Shown here piece by piece: positions 15,732 to 23,820 of a stretch of DNA of 64,000 nucleotides (positions within the stretch are counted from its first letter, which is position 1; each line of letters opens with the position of its first letter). A program made the translations under genes and the position numbers. Location: the NCBI RefSeq assembly GCF_016865485.1, contig NZ_AP024452.1, positions 186,001-250,000 of the forward strand, read 5' to 3'. Source of the stretch: Luteitalea sp. TBR-22. Lineage in GTDB: Bacteria > Acidobacteriota > Vicinamibacteria > Vicinamibacterales > Vicinamibacteraceae. The notes under the pieces are model-generated. The model was not told where the DNA came from, ran no database searches, and was given only the letters and a program-made list of their open reading frames with translations.

Positions 15732-16970
15732 CTACCAGTGCGTCAATGACCCATCCGGGCGCTTGAAGACGTTCCGTCGCCCTGGTTCGGTCACCTCGCC
15801 GATGACGGCGAGCGGCTTCGGATCGAGCGTGATGCCGAGGCCCGGACGGTCGTTCGGGTAGAACTTGCCCGCCTTGAAGTCAGCCCACTCGGGCAGGTAG
15901 TCGAACGTCTTCCCGCCGAACGCATACTCGAGCAGCACCGGCCCCGAGAACGTCGACAGGCAGTGCACCAGCGCCGCCGTCGCGATCGGGCCCGTGAAGT
16001 GCGGGATGATGCCCACCGCGTGCGTCTCGCACATCGCCGCGACCTTCATCATCTCGGTGATGCCGCCGACGTTGGGCAGCGTCGCGCGGATGTAGTCGAC
16101 GTCGTGCGCTTCCACGAGTCGGTTGAAGTCCCAGCGCAGGCCCCACTCCTCGCCGTGCGTGAGCGGCACGCCGGTCATCTGCCGCAGCTTCGGCAGGTCC
16201 ATCAGCGCGTGCTCGTCGCGCACCGGGTCCTCGACGAAGAACGGATCGAACGGCTCCATCACCTTGCAGGCGCGCAGCGCGTCGTTCAGGTCGAACCGCT
16301 GGTGCAGGTCGATGCACCAGTTGCCGTCCGGGCCGACGCCGTCGCGCGCGTCGCGGGCGTCACGCTCGATGCGGCGGATCACCGCGCGCGTGTCGAACAC
16401 CTCGCCGATCGGCAAGTCGCCGGCGCCCATGCGATACGCACGGAACCCGGCCTCCATCGTCGCCTGCGCCCGCTCCTTCACCCCAAGAGGTGCGTTGGCC
16501 GGCACGCCCGCGGGCCGCACGCTGCTGGTCGCGTAGCACTCGCAGTAGTCGCGCGCCACGCCCCCGAGCAGTTCGTGCACGGGCACGCCGAGCGCCTTGC
16601 CCTTGATGTCCCACAGCGCGAGGTCGAGCGCACCGAGCGCGTGCGTCTTCTCGCGCCCCGGCGGGTAGAACCACGCGATGTACGCCTCCTGCCAGATCCG
16701 CTCGATCTGGAAGGGGTTCTTGCCGATCAGCGTGCCCGCGACCTGCTCGAGCGTGTCCTTCGCCCCGCCCTCACCGATGCCCGTGATGCCGATGTCGGTC
16801 TCGACGGTCACGATCATGTTGCTCTGGTTGAAGAGCGGGTTCAGGTCGGGCGGACGATGAATCCGCACGCGGGTGACCTTCGCCTTCGGCAGTGCGGCGG
16901 AAGCCCGGCGTGGCGCGAGCGCCAGCGCGGGGGCTGCCGCGAGGGTGGTGAGGAACGCGCGTCGGTCCAT
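15732..16970 (-). CDS. Tat-exported enolase-superfamily sugar-acid dehydratase (mandelate racemase/MLE family)
   Basis: The 412-residue protein has a Tat signal (DRRAFLTTLAAAPALALA) before a complete MR/MLE enzyme. The capping domain spans about 30-145. The barrel carries metal and acid/base residues in order: CIDLHQRFD (the D-x-H pair typical of mannonate/galactonate dehydratases), FFVEDPVRDE, and LTHGEEWGLRWDFNR. It most likely dehydrates a sugar acid to a 2-keto-3-deoxy acid, the substrate of a KDG-type kinase like the one next door. Export to the periplasm is unusual for a sugar-acid dehydratase. The exact sugar acid is not clear. Confidence 0.88.
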   Translation of the reverse strand: MDRRAFLTTLAAAPALALAPRRASAALPKAKVTRVRIHRPPDLNPLFNQSNMIVTVETDIGITGIGEGGAKDTLEQVAGTLIGKNPFQIERIWQEAYIAWFYPPGREKTHALGALDLALWDIKGKALGVPVHELLGGVARDYCECYATSSVRPAGVPANAPLGVKERAQATMEAGFRAYRMGAGDLPIGEVFDTRAVIRRIERDARDARDGVGPDGNWCIDLHQRFDLNDALRACKVMEPFDPFFVEDPVRDEHALMDLPKLRQMTGVPLTHGEEWGLRWDFNRLVEAHDVDYIRATLPNVGGITEMMKVAAMCETHAVGIIPHFTGPIATAALVHCLSTFSGPVLLEYAFGGKTFDYLPEWADFKAGKFYPNDRPGLGITLDPKPLAVIGEVTEPGRRNVFKRPDGSLTHW

Positions 16971-17039
16971 GAGGGCGCAGTATCGACCAAACCCGGCCGG
17001 CACCGAAAGGTCCACTGCTGGGATAATCGCCTGGTGACG

Positions 17040-18503
17040 ATGGACGAGGCCTTCCGGGAGTTCCTCGGGGCATGGCCGGCGTACCGCGAGACGATGGCGC
17101 TCGACGACCTGCGGGCGCGCGAGTACGCTCGCCTCGACGCCACCGGGCACGTCTACCTGGACTACACGGGCGGCGGCCTGTATGCCGACTCGCAGGTGCG
17201 GGCGCATGCCGCGCTGCTCGGCAGCGAGGTCTTCGGCAATCCGCACTCGGCCAATCCCGCGTCGCAGGCTTCGACGCGGCTCGTCGAGCGGGCGCGCCGT
17301 GCGGTGCTCGACTGGTTCGATGCCGATCCCGGCACGCACACCGTCGTCTTCACGGCCAACGCCTCGGCGGCAATCAAGCTCGTCGGCGAAGCGTACCCGT
17401 TCGGCCCCGAGGCCTCGTTGCTGCTCAGTTACGACAACCACAACTCGGTCAACGGCCTGCGCGAGTACGCGTGTTGCCGCGGCGCGTCGGTGGACTACGC
17501 GCCGCTGACGATGCCCGACCTGCGAATCGATCGCGCGGCACTGCTCGCGCGCCTCGAGGCACGCACGGACGGGCCGCGGCTGTTCGCCTATCCTGCGCAG
17601 TCCAACTTCAGCGGCGTCGAGCACCCGCTGGCCTTCGTCGAGGAGGCACGGGCGCGCGGCTGGCACGTGCTGCTCGACGCGGCCGCCTTCGCGCCGACCA
17701 ATCGCCTGAGCCTGCGGCAGGTGCCCGCCGACTTCGTGTCGGTCTCGTTCTACAAGATGTTCGGCTACCCGACCGGCGTCGGCTGCCTGCTGGCTCGCCT
17801 GTCCTCGCTGGCCGTGCTCCGTCGCCCGTGGTTCGCCGGCGGCACCGTGAACTTCGCCACCGTCCACGCCCGTCGTCACCTGCTCGCGCCCCGGGAGGCC
17901 GGGTTCGAGGACGGCACCGTCGATTACCTCGGCATCCCCGCGGTGCAGATCGGGCTCGAGCACCTCGGCGCCGTGGGGTTGCCGGTGATCAAGGCGCGGG
18001 TCCGCTGCCTCGCGGGCTACCTGTTGCGTGAACTGCTGGCGATGCGGCACGACAACGGCGCGCCGATGTGTCGCATCTACGGGCCGGTGACCACCGAGGC
18101 GCGGGGCGGGACGATCACGTTCAACCTGTACGACCCCGAGGGCCACCTGCTCGACTACCGTCGCGTCGAGGAACTTGCCAACGAGGCGGGCATCTCGTTG
18201 CGCACGGGATGCTTCTGCAATCCCGGCGCTGGCGAGACCGCCGAGGGCATCACCGACGAGGACGTGCAGGCGGCGCTGGACAGCGGCGAGGACATGTCGC
18301 TGCCGCGCTTCATGCAGTTCATCCAGCACCGCGGCGGCCGCAGCGCCGGCGCGCTGCGGGTCTCGCTGGGCATCGTCAGCAACTTCGCCGACGCCTTCCG
18401 CCTGCTGGCGTTCGTGCGCGGCCTGCGCGATCAGTCGCGCCTGGCCATCGGCGAGGTGACCTTCGACATCCGGTCGTGTCGCGTCATCCGCGACGGCGCG
18501 TAG
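17040..18503 (+). CDS. Class V PLP-dependent aminotransferase / cysteine-desulfurase-like (MoCo-sulfurase N-domain type)
   Basis: The 487-residue protein has YLDYTGGGLYADSQV near residue 40, typical of the molybdenum-cofactor sulfurase branch of class V enzymes. The PLP lysine lies in SVSFYKMFGYPTGVGCL near 240. A cysteine loop RTGCFCNPGAGE near 395 matches the sulfur-carrying Cys of cysteine desulfurases. There is no C-terminal MOSC domain, and a short insertion (about 405-430) follows the Cys loop. It may mobilise sulfur from cysteine, but the acceptor is unknown. Start: ATG 17040, with a GTG six bases upstream as an alternative. It is divergent from the dehydratase. Confidence 0.85.
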   Translation: MDEAFREFLGAWPAYRETMALDDLRAREYARLDATGHVYLDYTGGGLYADSQVRAHAALLGSEVFGNPHSANPASQASTRLVERARRAVLDWFDADPGTHTVVFTANASAAIKLVGEAYPFGPEASLLLSYDNHNSVNGLREYACCRGASVDYAPLTMPDLRIDRAALLARLEARTDGPRLFAYPAQSNFSGVEHPLAFVEEARARGWHVLLDAAAFAPTNRLSLRQVPADFVSVSFYKMFGYPTGVGCLLARLSSLAVLRRPWFAGGTVNFATVHARRHLLAPREAGFEDGTVDYLGIPAVQIGLEHLGAVGLPVIKARVRCLAGYLLRELLAMRHDNGAPMCRIYGPVTTEARGGTITFNLYDPEGHLLDYRRVEELANEAGISLRTGCFCNPGAGETAEGITDEDVQAALDSGEDMSLPRFMQFIQHRGGRSAGALRVSLGIVSNFADAFRLLAFVRGLRDQSRLAIGEVTFDIRSCRVIRDGA

Positions 18504-18545
18504 GAAGGGCGATCGTGCCGCCGGCGATCTGACCCGTCCTCGTGG

Positions 18546-18663
18546 GCGTCGACCTTCAGGTCGACGCACGGCTTGCCCTGGTAGGGCGGCGTGTCCCACC
18601 CCGCCGTGATCGCCTCACGGCGCGGTCGCTTGCCCTGAGCGACGTCGAAGGGGAGACCGCGCC
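18546..18663. terminator. Cluster of three inverted repeats between convergent genes
   Basis: Three dyads lie in 118 bp. A 10-bp perfect stem, GCGTCGACCT with AGGTCGACGC, is at 18546-18567. A 9-bp stem of the GGCGGCGTG/CACCCCGCC family, with one mismatch, is at 18585-18605. GGCGCGGT at 18619-18626 pairs with ACCGCGCC at 18656-18663. The region separates the stops of the aminotransferase and the KAS III gene and probably acts as a two-way terminator. Confidence 0.6.
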
Positions 18664-19806
18664 CTACCCCTGGTGTGGCACGCGGGATTCGGCGAAGACC
18701 GGGGCCATCAGGCCGGCGGCCGACCGGCCGTGCGGGTCCTGGCGTGCCCTGATCTCGTGGACCAGTTCCAGGGCGGTGCGGTCACAGGGCGGCAACGTCA
18801 TCGACGACTCGCCGAGCGGCGTCACGCGATCGCCCCAGCGCACGAGCACGGCGCCGTAGGTGAGGCCGCCGCCGAACCCGGGCATCAGCAGCAGGCTACC
18901 GGGCTTGACGCGCCCTTCCTTCAGCGCGTCGACCAGGCTCACCGGCACGGTGGCGGCGCTCATGTTGCCGTACCTGTGGACGGTGACCATCACGCGGTCC
19001 ATGCCGATGCCCGCCGACCGGGCGACCGCCTCGATGATGCGCAGGTTGGCCTGGTGCGGCACCACGAGGTCGACCTGGTCGGCCGTCACGCCGGCCTCGG
19101 CGAGGACGCGCGCCGAGGCGGCCGCCATGCCGTGCACCGCGCGCTTGAAGATGACCTGCCCGTCGAAGTCCCAGATGGTGTCGCCGAGCGAGACCGCCTT
19201 GTTGGCGTAACTGCAGCCGAGCCCGCGGACGCGCAGGCTCTGTCGTGCCTCGGCGTCGCAGCCGAGCACGCTGCCAATCAGCCCTTCTGCCCGATCGCTG
19301 GCCTGCACGACGACCGCCGCGGCGCCGTCGCCGAACAGCACGGCGACGTTGCGGTTGGTCCAATCCATGTACTGCGTGATCAACTCGACGCCGATCACCA
19401 CCGCGGTCCGCGCCATGCCGGTGCGGATCATCGCCGTCGCCGTGGACAGCCCGTAGAGGAAGCTGGTGCACGCGGTGTTGACGTCCATCGCCGCAGCGCG
19501 CGTCGCCCCGAGCGCCACCTGCACGCCGGACGCGCTGTTGGGCACCGCCTCTTCGTTGGTGCACCCGCCGTACACGATCAGGTCGACGTCGGCCGGAGTG
19601 AGGCCGGCACACGCGATCGCGCGCGCCGCCGCCACCGTCGCCATCTCCACGGCCGACACGTGCGACACCCGCCGTTCCTTCATGCCGGTGCGCTGCGTGA
19701 TCCACTCGTCGGAGGTGTCGAGGAACGTCGAGAGGTCCTCGTTGGTCAGGATGGCCGGCGGGAGGGCCTCCCCCCAGCCCGTGATGGCCGCATGCAGTGC
19801 CGTCAT
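18664..19806 (-). CDS. fabH: 3-oxoacyl-ACP synthase III (KAS III, FabH-type)
   Basis: The 380-residue thiolase-fold enzyme has a complete catalytic triad: Cys113 in VNTACTSFLYGL, His in VVPHQANLR near 245 and Asn in HRYGNMSAATVP near 275. The N-terminus (ITGWGEALPPAILTNEDLS, then DEWITQRTGMKERR) is classic FabH. It condenses an acyl-CoA with malonyl-ACP. The core ends near residue 335 (VLVRWGDR), and a 45-residue tail follows that has no counterpart in FabH. No other fatty-acid genes are nearby, so a role in a specialised pathway is possible. The ATG at 19806 is the only start that fits the family. Confidence 0.92.
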   Translation of the reverse strand: MTALHAAITGWGEALPPAILTNEDLSTFLDTSDEWITQRTGMKERRVSHVSAVEMATVAAARAIACAGLTPADVDLIVYGGCTNEEAVPNSASGVQVALGATRAAAMDVNTACTSFLYGLSTATAMIRTGMARTAVVIGVELITQYMDWTNRNVAVLFGDGAAAVVVQASDRAEGLIGSVLGCDAEARQSLRVRGLGCSYANKAVSLGDTIWDFDGQVIFKRAVHGMAAASARVLAEAGVTADQVDLVVPHQANLRIIEAVARSAGIGMDRVMVTVHRYGNMSAATVPVSLVDALKEGRVKPGSLLLMPGFGGGLTYGAVLVRWGDRVTPLGESSMTLPPCDRTALELVHEIRARQDPHGRSAAGLMAPVFAESRVPHQG

Positions 19807-19825
19807 AGCCGGAGTATATGTGCGC

Positions 19826-19950
19826 GGCAATTTGAAATCGGAAATTTGAGATTGCAGGCAGCCGGCCTTCGGCGGGCCGCCTCGTGGCGCATCGAGGCGA
19901 GCGGCCGCAGGCCCTCGCCCCCGAGTTTCAAATTGTCCGATTTCAAATTG
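19826..19950. repeat. Inverted AT-rich heptamer element with GC-rich core, copy 1
   Basis: The left arm has four units (ggcaatt, tgaaatc, ggaaatt, tgagatt; 19826-19853) and the right arm four (gagtttc, aaattgt, ccgattt, caaattg; 19923-19950). The arms are nearly complementary and enclose about 70 bp of very GC-rich sequence. The AT-rich arms stand out sharply from the rest of the window. Confidence 0.9.
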
Positions 19951-20097
19951 TGGAGGACAGCGGATTGGCCATCCCGGGAGACACCCTGTGACAGGACTGT
20001 GAATCGCCATCGGCATCGATGGCACGACCGTGAAGGGCCGCGCTCTGGTGCCAGGCACGCGGTTTGATCACTGTGGGTCGCAGGAGGATTCACCCGT

Positions 20098-20340
20098 ATG
20101 CGACTCGCTCTTGCCCTTGCCAGCGTCCTGGCGCTGGCCGCTGCCACCCCCGCTGCCGCCCACGTCGGCCGCGGCCCCCATCGTCACGTCGTCGTCCCCG
20201 CGAGGCCGGTCGCGGTACCTGTTGCGGTCGTCCGTCCGGCCTTGCGGCCCGTCGTCGTCGCCCGGCCTGCGATCGTGGTGCCGGTCCGTCCGGTGGCGCC
20301 CCTGCGGCGACCGGCGTTGTCGGTGCGCATCCGCTTCTGA
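20098..20340 (+). CDS. Small secreted Val/Pro/Arg-rich protein, function unknown
   Basis: The 80-residue protein has a signal peptide (RLALALASVLALAAATPAAAH) and a mature part made of short repeating Val-Pro-Arg-Ala blocks (such as VVPARPVAVPVAVV and RPAIVVPVRPVAP). A strong AGGAGG ribosome site lies 9 bases before the ATG, which supports real translation. I know of no named family. Both flanks carry the AT-rich inverted heptamer elements, so gene and repeats may be linked. It could be an envelope or matrix protein, but nothing in the sequence proves that. Confidence 0.55.
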   Translation: MRLALALASVLALAAATPAAAHVGRGPHRHVVVPARPVAVPVAVVRPALRPVVVARPAIVVPVRPVAPLRRPALSVRIRF

Positions 20341-20343
20341 CCT

Positions 20344-20473
20344 GGCAATTTGAAACTCGAAATCTGAAATTCTCGGGGGGCGCGGCTTCGCCGCCGCCCC
20401 TCCGGGATGCATCGAGCGGCAAGGCCGACAGGCCGGCCGCCGATCAATTTCAAATTTCAAATTTCGAATTGCC
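20344..20473. repeat. Inverted AT-rich heptamer element with GC-rich core, copy 2
   Basis: Left arm units are ggcaatt, tgaaact, cgaaatc, tgaaatt (20344-20371). Right arm units are tcaattt, caaattt, caaattt, cgaattg (20444-20471). The arms match as inverted repeats at about 24 of 28 positions. The GC-rich core shares the words CATCGAG and GCGGC with copy 1. It starts four bases after the stop of the small secreted gene. Confidence 0.92.
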
Positions 20474-20498
20474 AGCGGAAGTATCCTGTCGGGCGGCG

Positions 20499-21851
20499 AT
20501 GTTCCTCTCAGGCGTGATCGAGGGCTTCTATGGCCCGCCGTGGACAGCCGACGAGCGCGCGACGCTGTTTGCGCGCATGGCGTCGTGGGGGCTCGATACC
20601 TACCTGTACTGCCCGAAGGACGACCTCCACCACCGCGCGATCTGGCGGGAGCCGTACGGCCAGGCCGAGGCGCGCGCGATGGCAGCGCTCGTCGCGGCCT
20701 GCCATGCGCACGGCCTGCGCTTCCTGTACGGGATCGGGCCGGGCCTCGACATCCGGTACGGCGATCCCGCCGATCGGGCCGCGCTGCTGACGCGGTGCAC
20801 GCAGATGGTGGATCTGGGCTGCGACGGCCTCGCGCTGCTGTTCGACGACATCCCCGATGCCCTCGACCCTGGCGACCTCGCGCGCTGGGGCTCGCTGGCG
20901 GCCGCCCAGGCCGATGTGGCCAACGACGTGGTCGCCGCGCTGCGTGCCCGCACGCCCGGCCTGATCGCGGCGTTCTGCCCCACTCCCTACTGTGAGCGGA
21001 TGGTCGCTGCCGGCCACGGCGGTCGCGGCTACCTCGAGGCGCTCGGCGCGGCGCTCGATTCCGCCATCGACGTCTTCTGGACCGGTCCAGACATCGTCTC
21101 GCGCGAGATCACGGTGGACCACGTGCGCGAGGTGGCCAGGCGCCTGCGACGCAAGCCGCTGATCTGGGACAACCTCCACGCCAACGACTACGACGGCCGG
21201 CGCATCATCCTCGGACCGTACGCAGGGCGACCGCTGGACCTGCGCGACGAGGTGCGCGGCATCCTCACGAACCCGAACACGGAGTTCCCGCTCGGTCACA
21301 TGGCGTTGCGCACGCTCGGCAGGTTCGTGCACGAGCCCGGTCCGACCTGGGACCCGCGCCGGGCGTATCTCGACGCGCTCGGCGAGTGGCTGCCGGCCTT
21401 CGAGACCGTGGCCGGACCCATGGCCTTCGAGGATCTCGTGTGGTTGGCCGACTGCTACTACCTGCCGTACGAGGAGGGGCCCGAAGCCGAGGCCCTGCTG
21501 GCGCTGGCACGTGCAGCCCTCACCGGCACCGGTGACGACTGGCGCGACGTCACGCAGCGGTTCCTCGAGGAGGCGACACGTCGCCGCGACATGTGCGCGC
21601 GCCTCGCGACCCTGCGCGACCGGCCGCTGTTCAACGCGCTGTCGCGCCGCATCTGGGACCTGCGCGAGGAACTCGACCTGCTGATCCGCGCGGCCCAGGC
21701 CCGGCTGGCGACCAGCGACGGGCAGGTGCGCGTGCGGTCCGACTTCCACCAGCCGCGCACGTTCCGCGGTGGCACCGTTGCCCGCCTGCAACGCCTCCTG
21801 CAGCAGCATCCCGATGGCACGTTCACGGCCTGCTCGGAGGACCATCCGTGA
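20499..21851 (+). CDS. GH84 beta-N-acetylglucosaminidase (O-GlcNAcase-like)
   Basis: The 450-residue protein has the GH84 catalytic barrel: GVIEGFYGPPWT at residues 5-16, LYCPKDDLHHR near 37-47, and the paired catalytic aspartates Asp116-Asp117 in LLFDDIPD. WDNLHANDYDG near 225 is also diagnostic. A helical stalk-like region follows (about 300-430). The family removes beta-linked GlcNAc by substrate-assisted catalysis. There is no signal peptide, so it probably works in the cytoplasm on imported sugars or modified proteins. It is the first gene of a four-gene operon and overlaps the GNAT gene by 4 bases (GTGA). Confidence 0.93.
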   Translation: MFLSGVIEGFYGPPWTADERATLFARMASWGLDTYLYCPKDDLHHRAIWREPYGQAEARAMAALVAACHAHGLRFLYGIGPGLDIRYGDPADRAALLTRCTQMVDLGCDGLALLFDDIPDALDPGDLARWGSLAAAQADVANDVVAALRARTPGLIAAFCPTPYCERMVAAGHGGRGYLEALGAALDSAIDVFWTGPDIVSREITVDHVREVARRLRRKPLIWDNLHANDYDGRRIILGPYAGRPLDLRDEVRGILTNPNTEFPLGHMALRTLGRFVHEPGPTWDPRRAYLDALGEWLPAFETVAGPMAFEDLVWLADCYYLPYEEGPEAEALLALARAALTGTGDDWRDVTQRFLEEATRRRDMCARLATLRDRPLFNALSRRIWDLREELDLLIRAAQARLATSDGQVRVRSDFHQPRTFRGGTVARLQRLLQQHPDGTFTACSEDHP

Positions 21852-22573
21852 GCGCCGGCTGGCCTGAAGGTCGAACGCCACGGTCGTCGGTGGTCATCCG
21901 GTCGGCTCGGCCGGAGGATCGCGCCGCGGCGTACCACGTGTGCCTCAAGACCGGCGATGCCGGTGGAGATGGCGAGCCCATCTACCGCGACGATCCCGAT
22001 GCGCTCGGTCGGCTGTTCGTCGGCCCGTACCTGGCACTCGAACCGGCGTTCGCGCTGGTGCTCGAGGACTCCGGGGGCGTATGCGGCTACGCGCTCGGCG
22101 CGCTCGACTCGCGGACCTTCTACGCGCGGTACGACGCCGAGTGGCGGCCCGACCTGTGCGCACGCTACCCGAAGCCCGAGGGCGATCCGCAGCACTGGTC
22201 GAGGGTGCAGGAGGTGTACGGCTGGTATCACGCGGCCGACTACTTCTGCCCGGAGCCGTACGATCTGTATCCGTCGCACCTGCACATCGACCTGCTGCCG
22301 CGTGCACAGGGGCAGGGCCACGGGCGACGCATGATGGAGACGCTGATGAATCGCCTCCGCGACGCCGGCTCGCCGGGCGTGCACCTCGGCATGTGGGCCC
22401 GCAACCACAAGGCCCACGCCTTCTACACGCGCCTCGGATTCACGGAGCTGACACGCATCGGCTCGCCGGAGGACGGCAGCCTCTACATGGGCCGGAGGCT
22501 GCAGGACGTCGACCGCCGACCAGCGTCGACGGCTGCATCCGCGGGCACGCAGGACATGGAACCGACGCCATGA
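21848..22573 (+). CDS. GNAT-family acetyltransferase, related to the HAT-like domain of O-GlcNAcase
   Basis: The 241-residue protein has the GNAT fold: VIRSARPEDRAAAYHVCLKTGD at the start, with the acetyl-CoA loop AQGQGHGRRMMETLM near 175 and NHKAHAFYTRLGFTEL near 207. The block YPSHLHIDLLP followed by the glycine loop resembles the C-terminal acetyltransferase-like domain of animal O-GlcNAcase. Unlike that inactive domain, the loop here keeps the Q/RxxGxG/A-type pattern, so it may bind acetyl-CoA. The GTG start overlaps the GH84 stop by 4 bases, and the stop overlaps the next ATG, so translation is coupled. Confidence 0.88.
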   Translation: MSAGWPEGRTPRSSVVIRSARPEDRAAAYHVCLKTGDAGGDGEPIYRDDPDALGRLFVGPYLALEPAFALVLEDSGGVCGYALGALDSRTFYARYDAEWRPDLCARYPKPEGDPQHWSRVQEVYGWYHAADYFCPEPYDLYPSHLHIDLLPRAQGQGHGRRMMETLMNRLRDAGSPGVHLGMWARNHKAHAFYTRLGFTELTRIGSPEDGSLYMGRRLQDVDRRPASTAASAGTQDMEPTP

Positions 22574-23817
22574 CGACATCACCCCTGGCACTCCACGGCG
22601 GCGCCCCCGTGCGCACCAGGCCGTTCCCCTCGTGGCCGATCTTCGATGCGACCGACGAGGCGCGCGTGCTCGCGGCGCTGCGCAGCGGCAAGTGGGGACG
22701 TCTCGCCGGCGACCAGGTGGCCGAGTTCGAGCGGCGCTTCGCCGCGATGCACGGCTGCGCGCACGCCATCGCCGTGGTCAACGGGACCGTGTCGCTGCGG
22801 ATCGCGCTGATGGCCGCCGGCCTGCAGGCCGGTGACGAGGTCATCGTCCCCACCTACACGTTCCTCTCGACGGCGACGGCGGTCGTGGAGGCCAACGCGG
22901 TTCCGGTGTTCGTCGACGTCGACCTCGACACGTTCAACATCGACCCGACGCAGGTCGAGGCAGCCATCACGCCGCGGACCCGCGCCATCATCCCGGTCCA
23001 CTTCGCGGGCCAGCCGGCCGACATGGACGCGATCCTCGCCATCGCGTCGCGCCACGGCCTCTTCGTCCTCGAGGACGCCGCGCACGCGCATGGCGCCACG
23101 TGGCGCGACCGGCCGTGCGGCTCGATCGGCCACGTCGGCTCGTTCTCGTTCCAGTCGAGCAAGAACCTGACGTCGGGCGAGGGCGGCATCATCACGACCA
23201 ACGACGCGGCGCTGGCCGAGTCCTGCCGCTCGATCCACAACTGCGGCCGCGTGCCCGGCGGGGTCTGGTACGAGCACCACGTGATCTCGGGCAACTACCG
23301 GCTCGGCGAACTGCAGGGCGCGCTGCTCAACAGCCAGCTCGATCGCCTCGAGGCGCAGACCGCCACGCGCGACGCCAACGGCGACTACCTGGCCGCGCGC
23401 CTCTCGTCGCTGCCGGGCCTGCACCCGCAGGCGCGTCCCTCCTGGTGCACCCGGCACAGCCGGCACCTCTTCATGCTGCGGCTCGACGCGGCGGCCTTCG
23501 GCGCGCCGCGCTCCGCCGTGCTCGAGGCGCTGCAGGCCGAGGGCGTGCCGGCGGTGGGTGGCTACGGCTATCCGTTGCCCGACCAGCCGCTGTTCCGCAA
23601 CAAGGCGTTCGGCCCCTACCTTCCCGACCGCGATCGCCTCGACTACACGCGCGTGGCCTGTCCCAACAGTCGCCTGATCTGCGCCGAACAGGCAATCTGG
23701 CTCGACCAGTCGACGATGCTCGGCAGCCGCGCCGACATCGACGACATCGCCGCGGCGTTCGAGAAGGTGCATGCGCACCGCGACGCGCTGTCGCCGCACG
23801 CCTCGGCAGGGCGCTGA
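22570..23817 (+). CDS. DegT/DnrJ/EryC1/StrS-family sugar aminotransferase
   Basis: The 415-residue fold-type I PLP enzyme contains KWGRLAGDQVAEFERRFAA near 40, DEVIVPTYTFLSTATAV near 95, EDAAHAHGATW near 165 and the lysine motif FSFQSSKNLTSGEGG near 190-204. The family adds an amino group to keto-sugars, usually nucleotide-linked. Here it sits in a GH84/GNAT/PTS operon with no nucleotide-sugar enzymes, so the substrate may be a free or phosphorylated amino-sugar. The ATG overlaps the GNAT stop (ATGA), and the PTS gene follows 3 bases after its stop. Confidence 0.93.
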   Translation: MTTSPLALHGGAPVRTRPFPSWPIFDATDEARVLAALRSGKWGRLAGDQVAEFERRFAAMHGCAHAIAVVNGTVSLRIALMAAGLQAGDEVIVPTYTFLSTATAVVEANAVPVFVDVDLDTFNIDPTQVEAAITPRTRAIIPVHFAGQPADMDAILAIASRHGLFVLEDAAHAHGATWRDRPCGSIGHVGSFSFQSSKNLTSGEGGIITTNDAALAESCRSIHNCGRVPGGVWYEHHVISGNYRLGELQGALLNSQLDRLEAQTATRDANGDYLAARLSSLPGLHPQARPSWCTRHSRHLFMLRLDAAAFGAPRSAVLEALQAEGVPAVGGYGYPLPDQPLFRNKAFGPYLPDRDRLDYTRVACPNSRLICAEQAIWLDQSTMLGSRADIDDIAAAFEKVHAHRDALSPHASAGR

Positions 23818-23820
23818 CGC

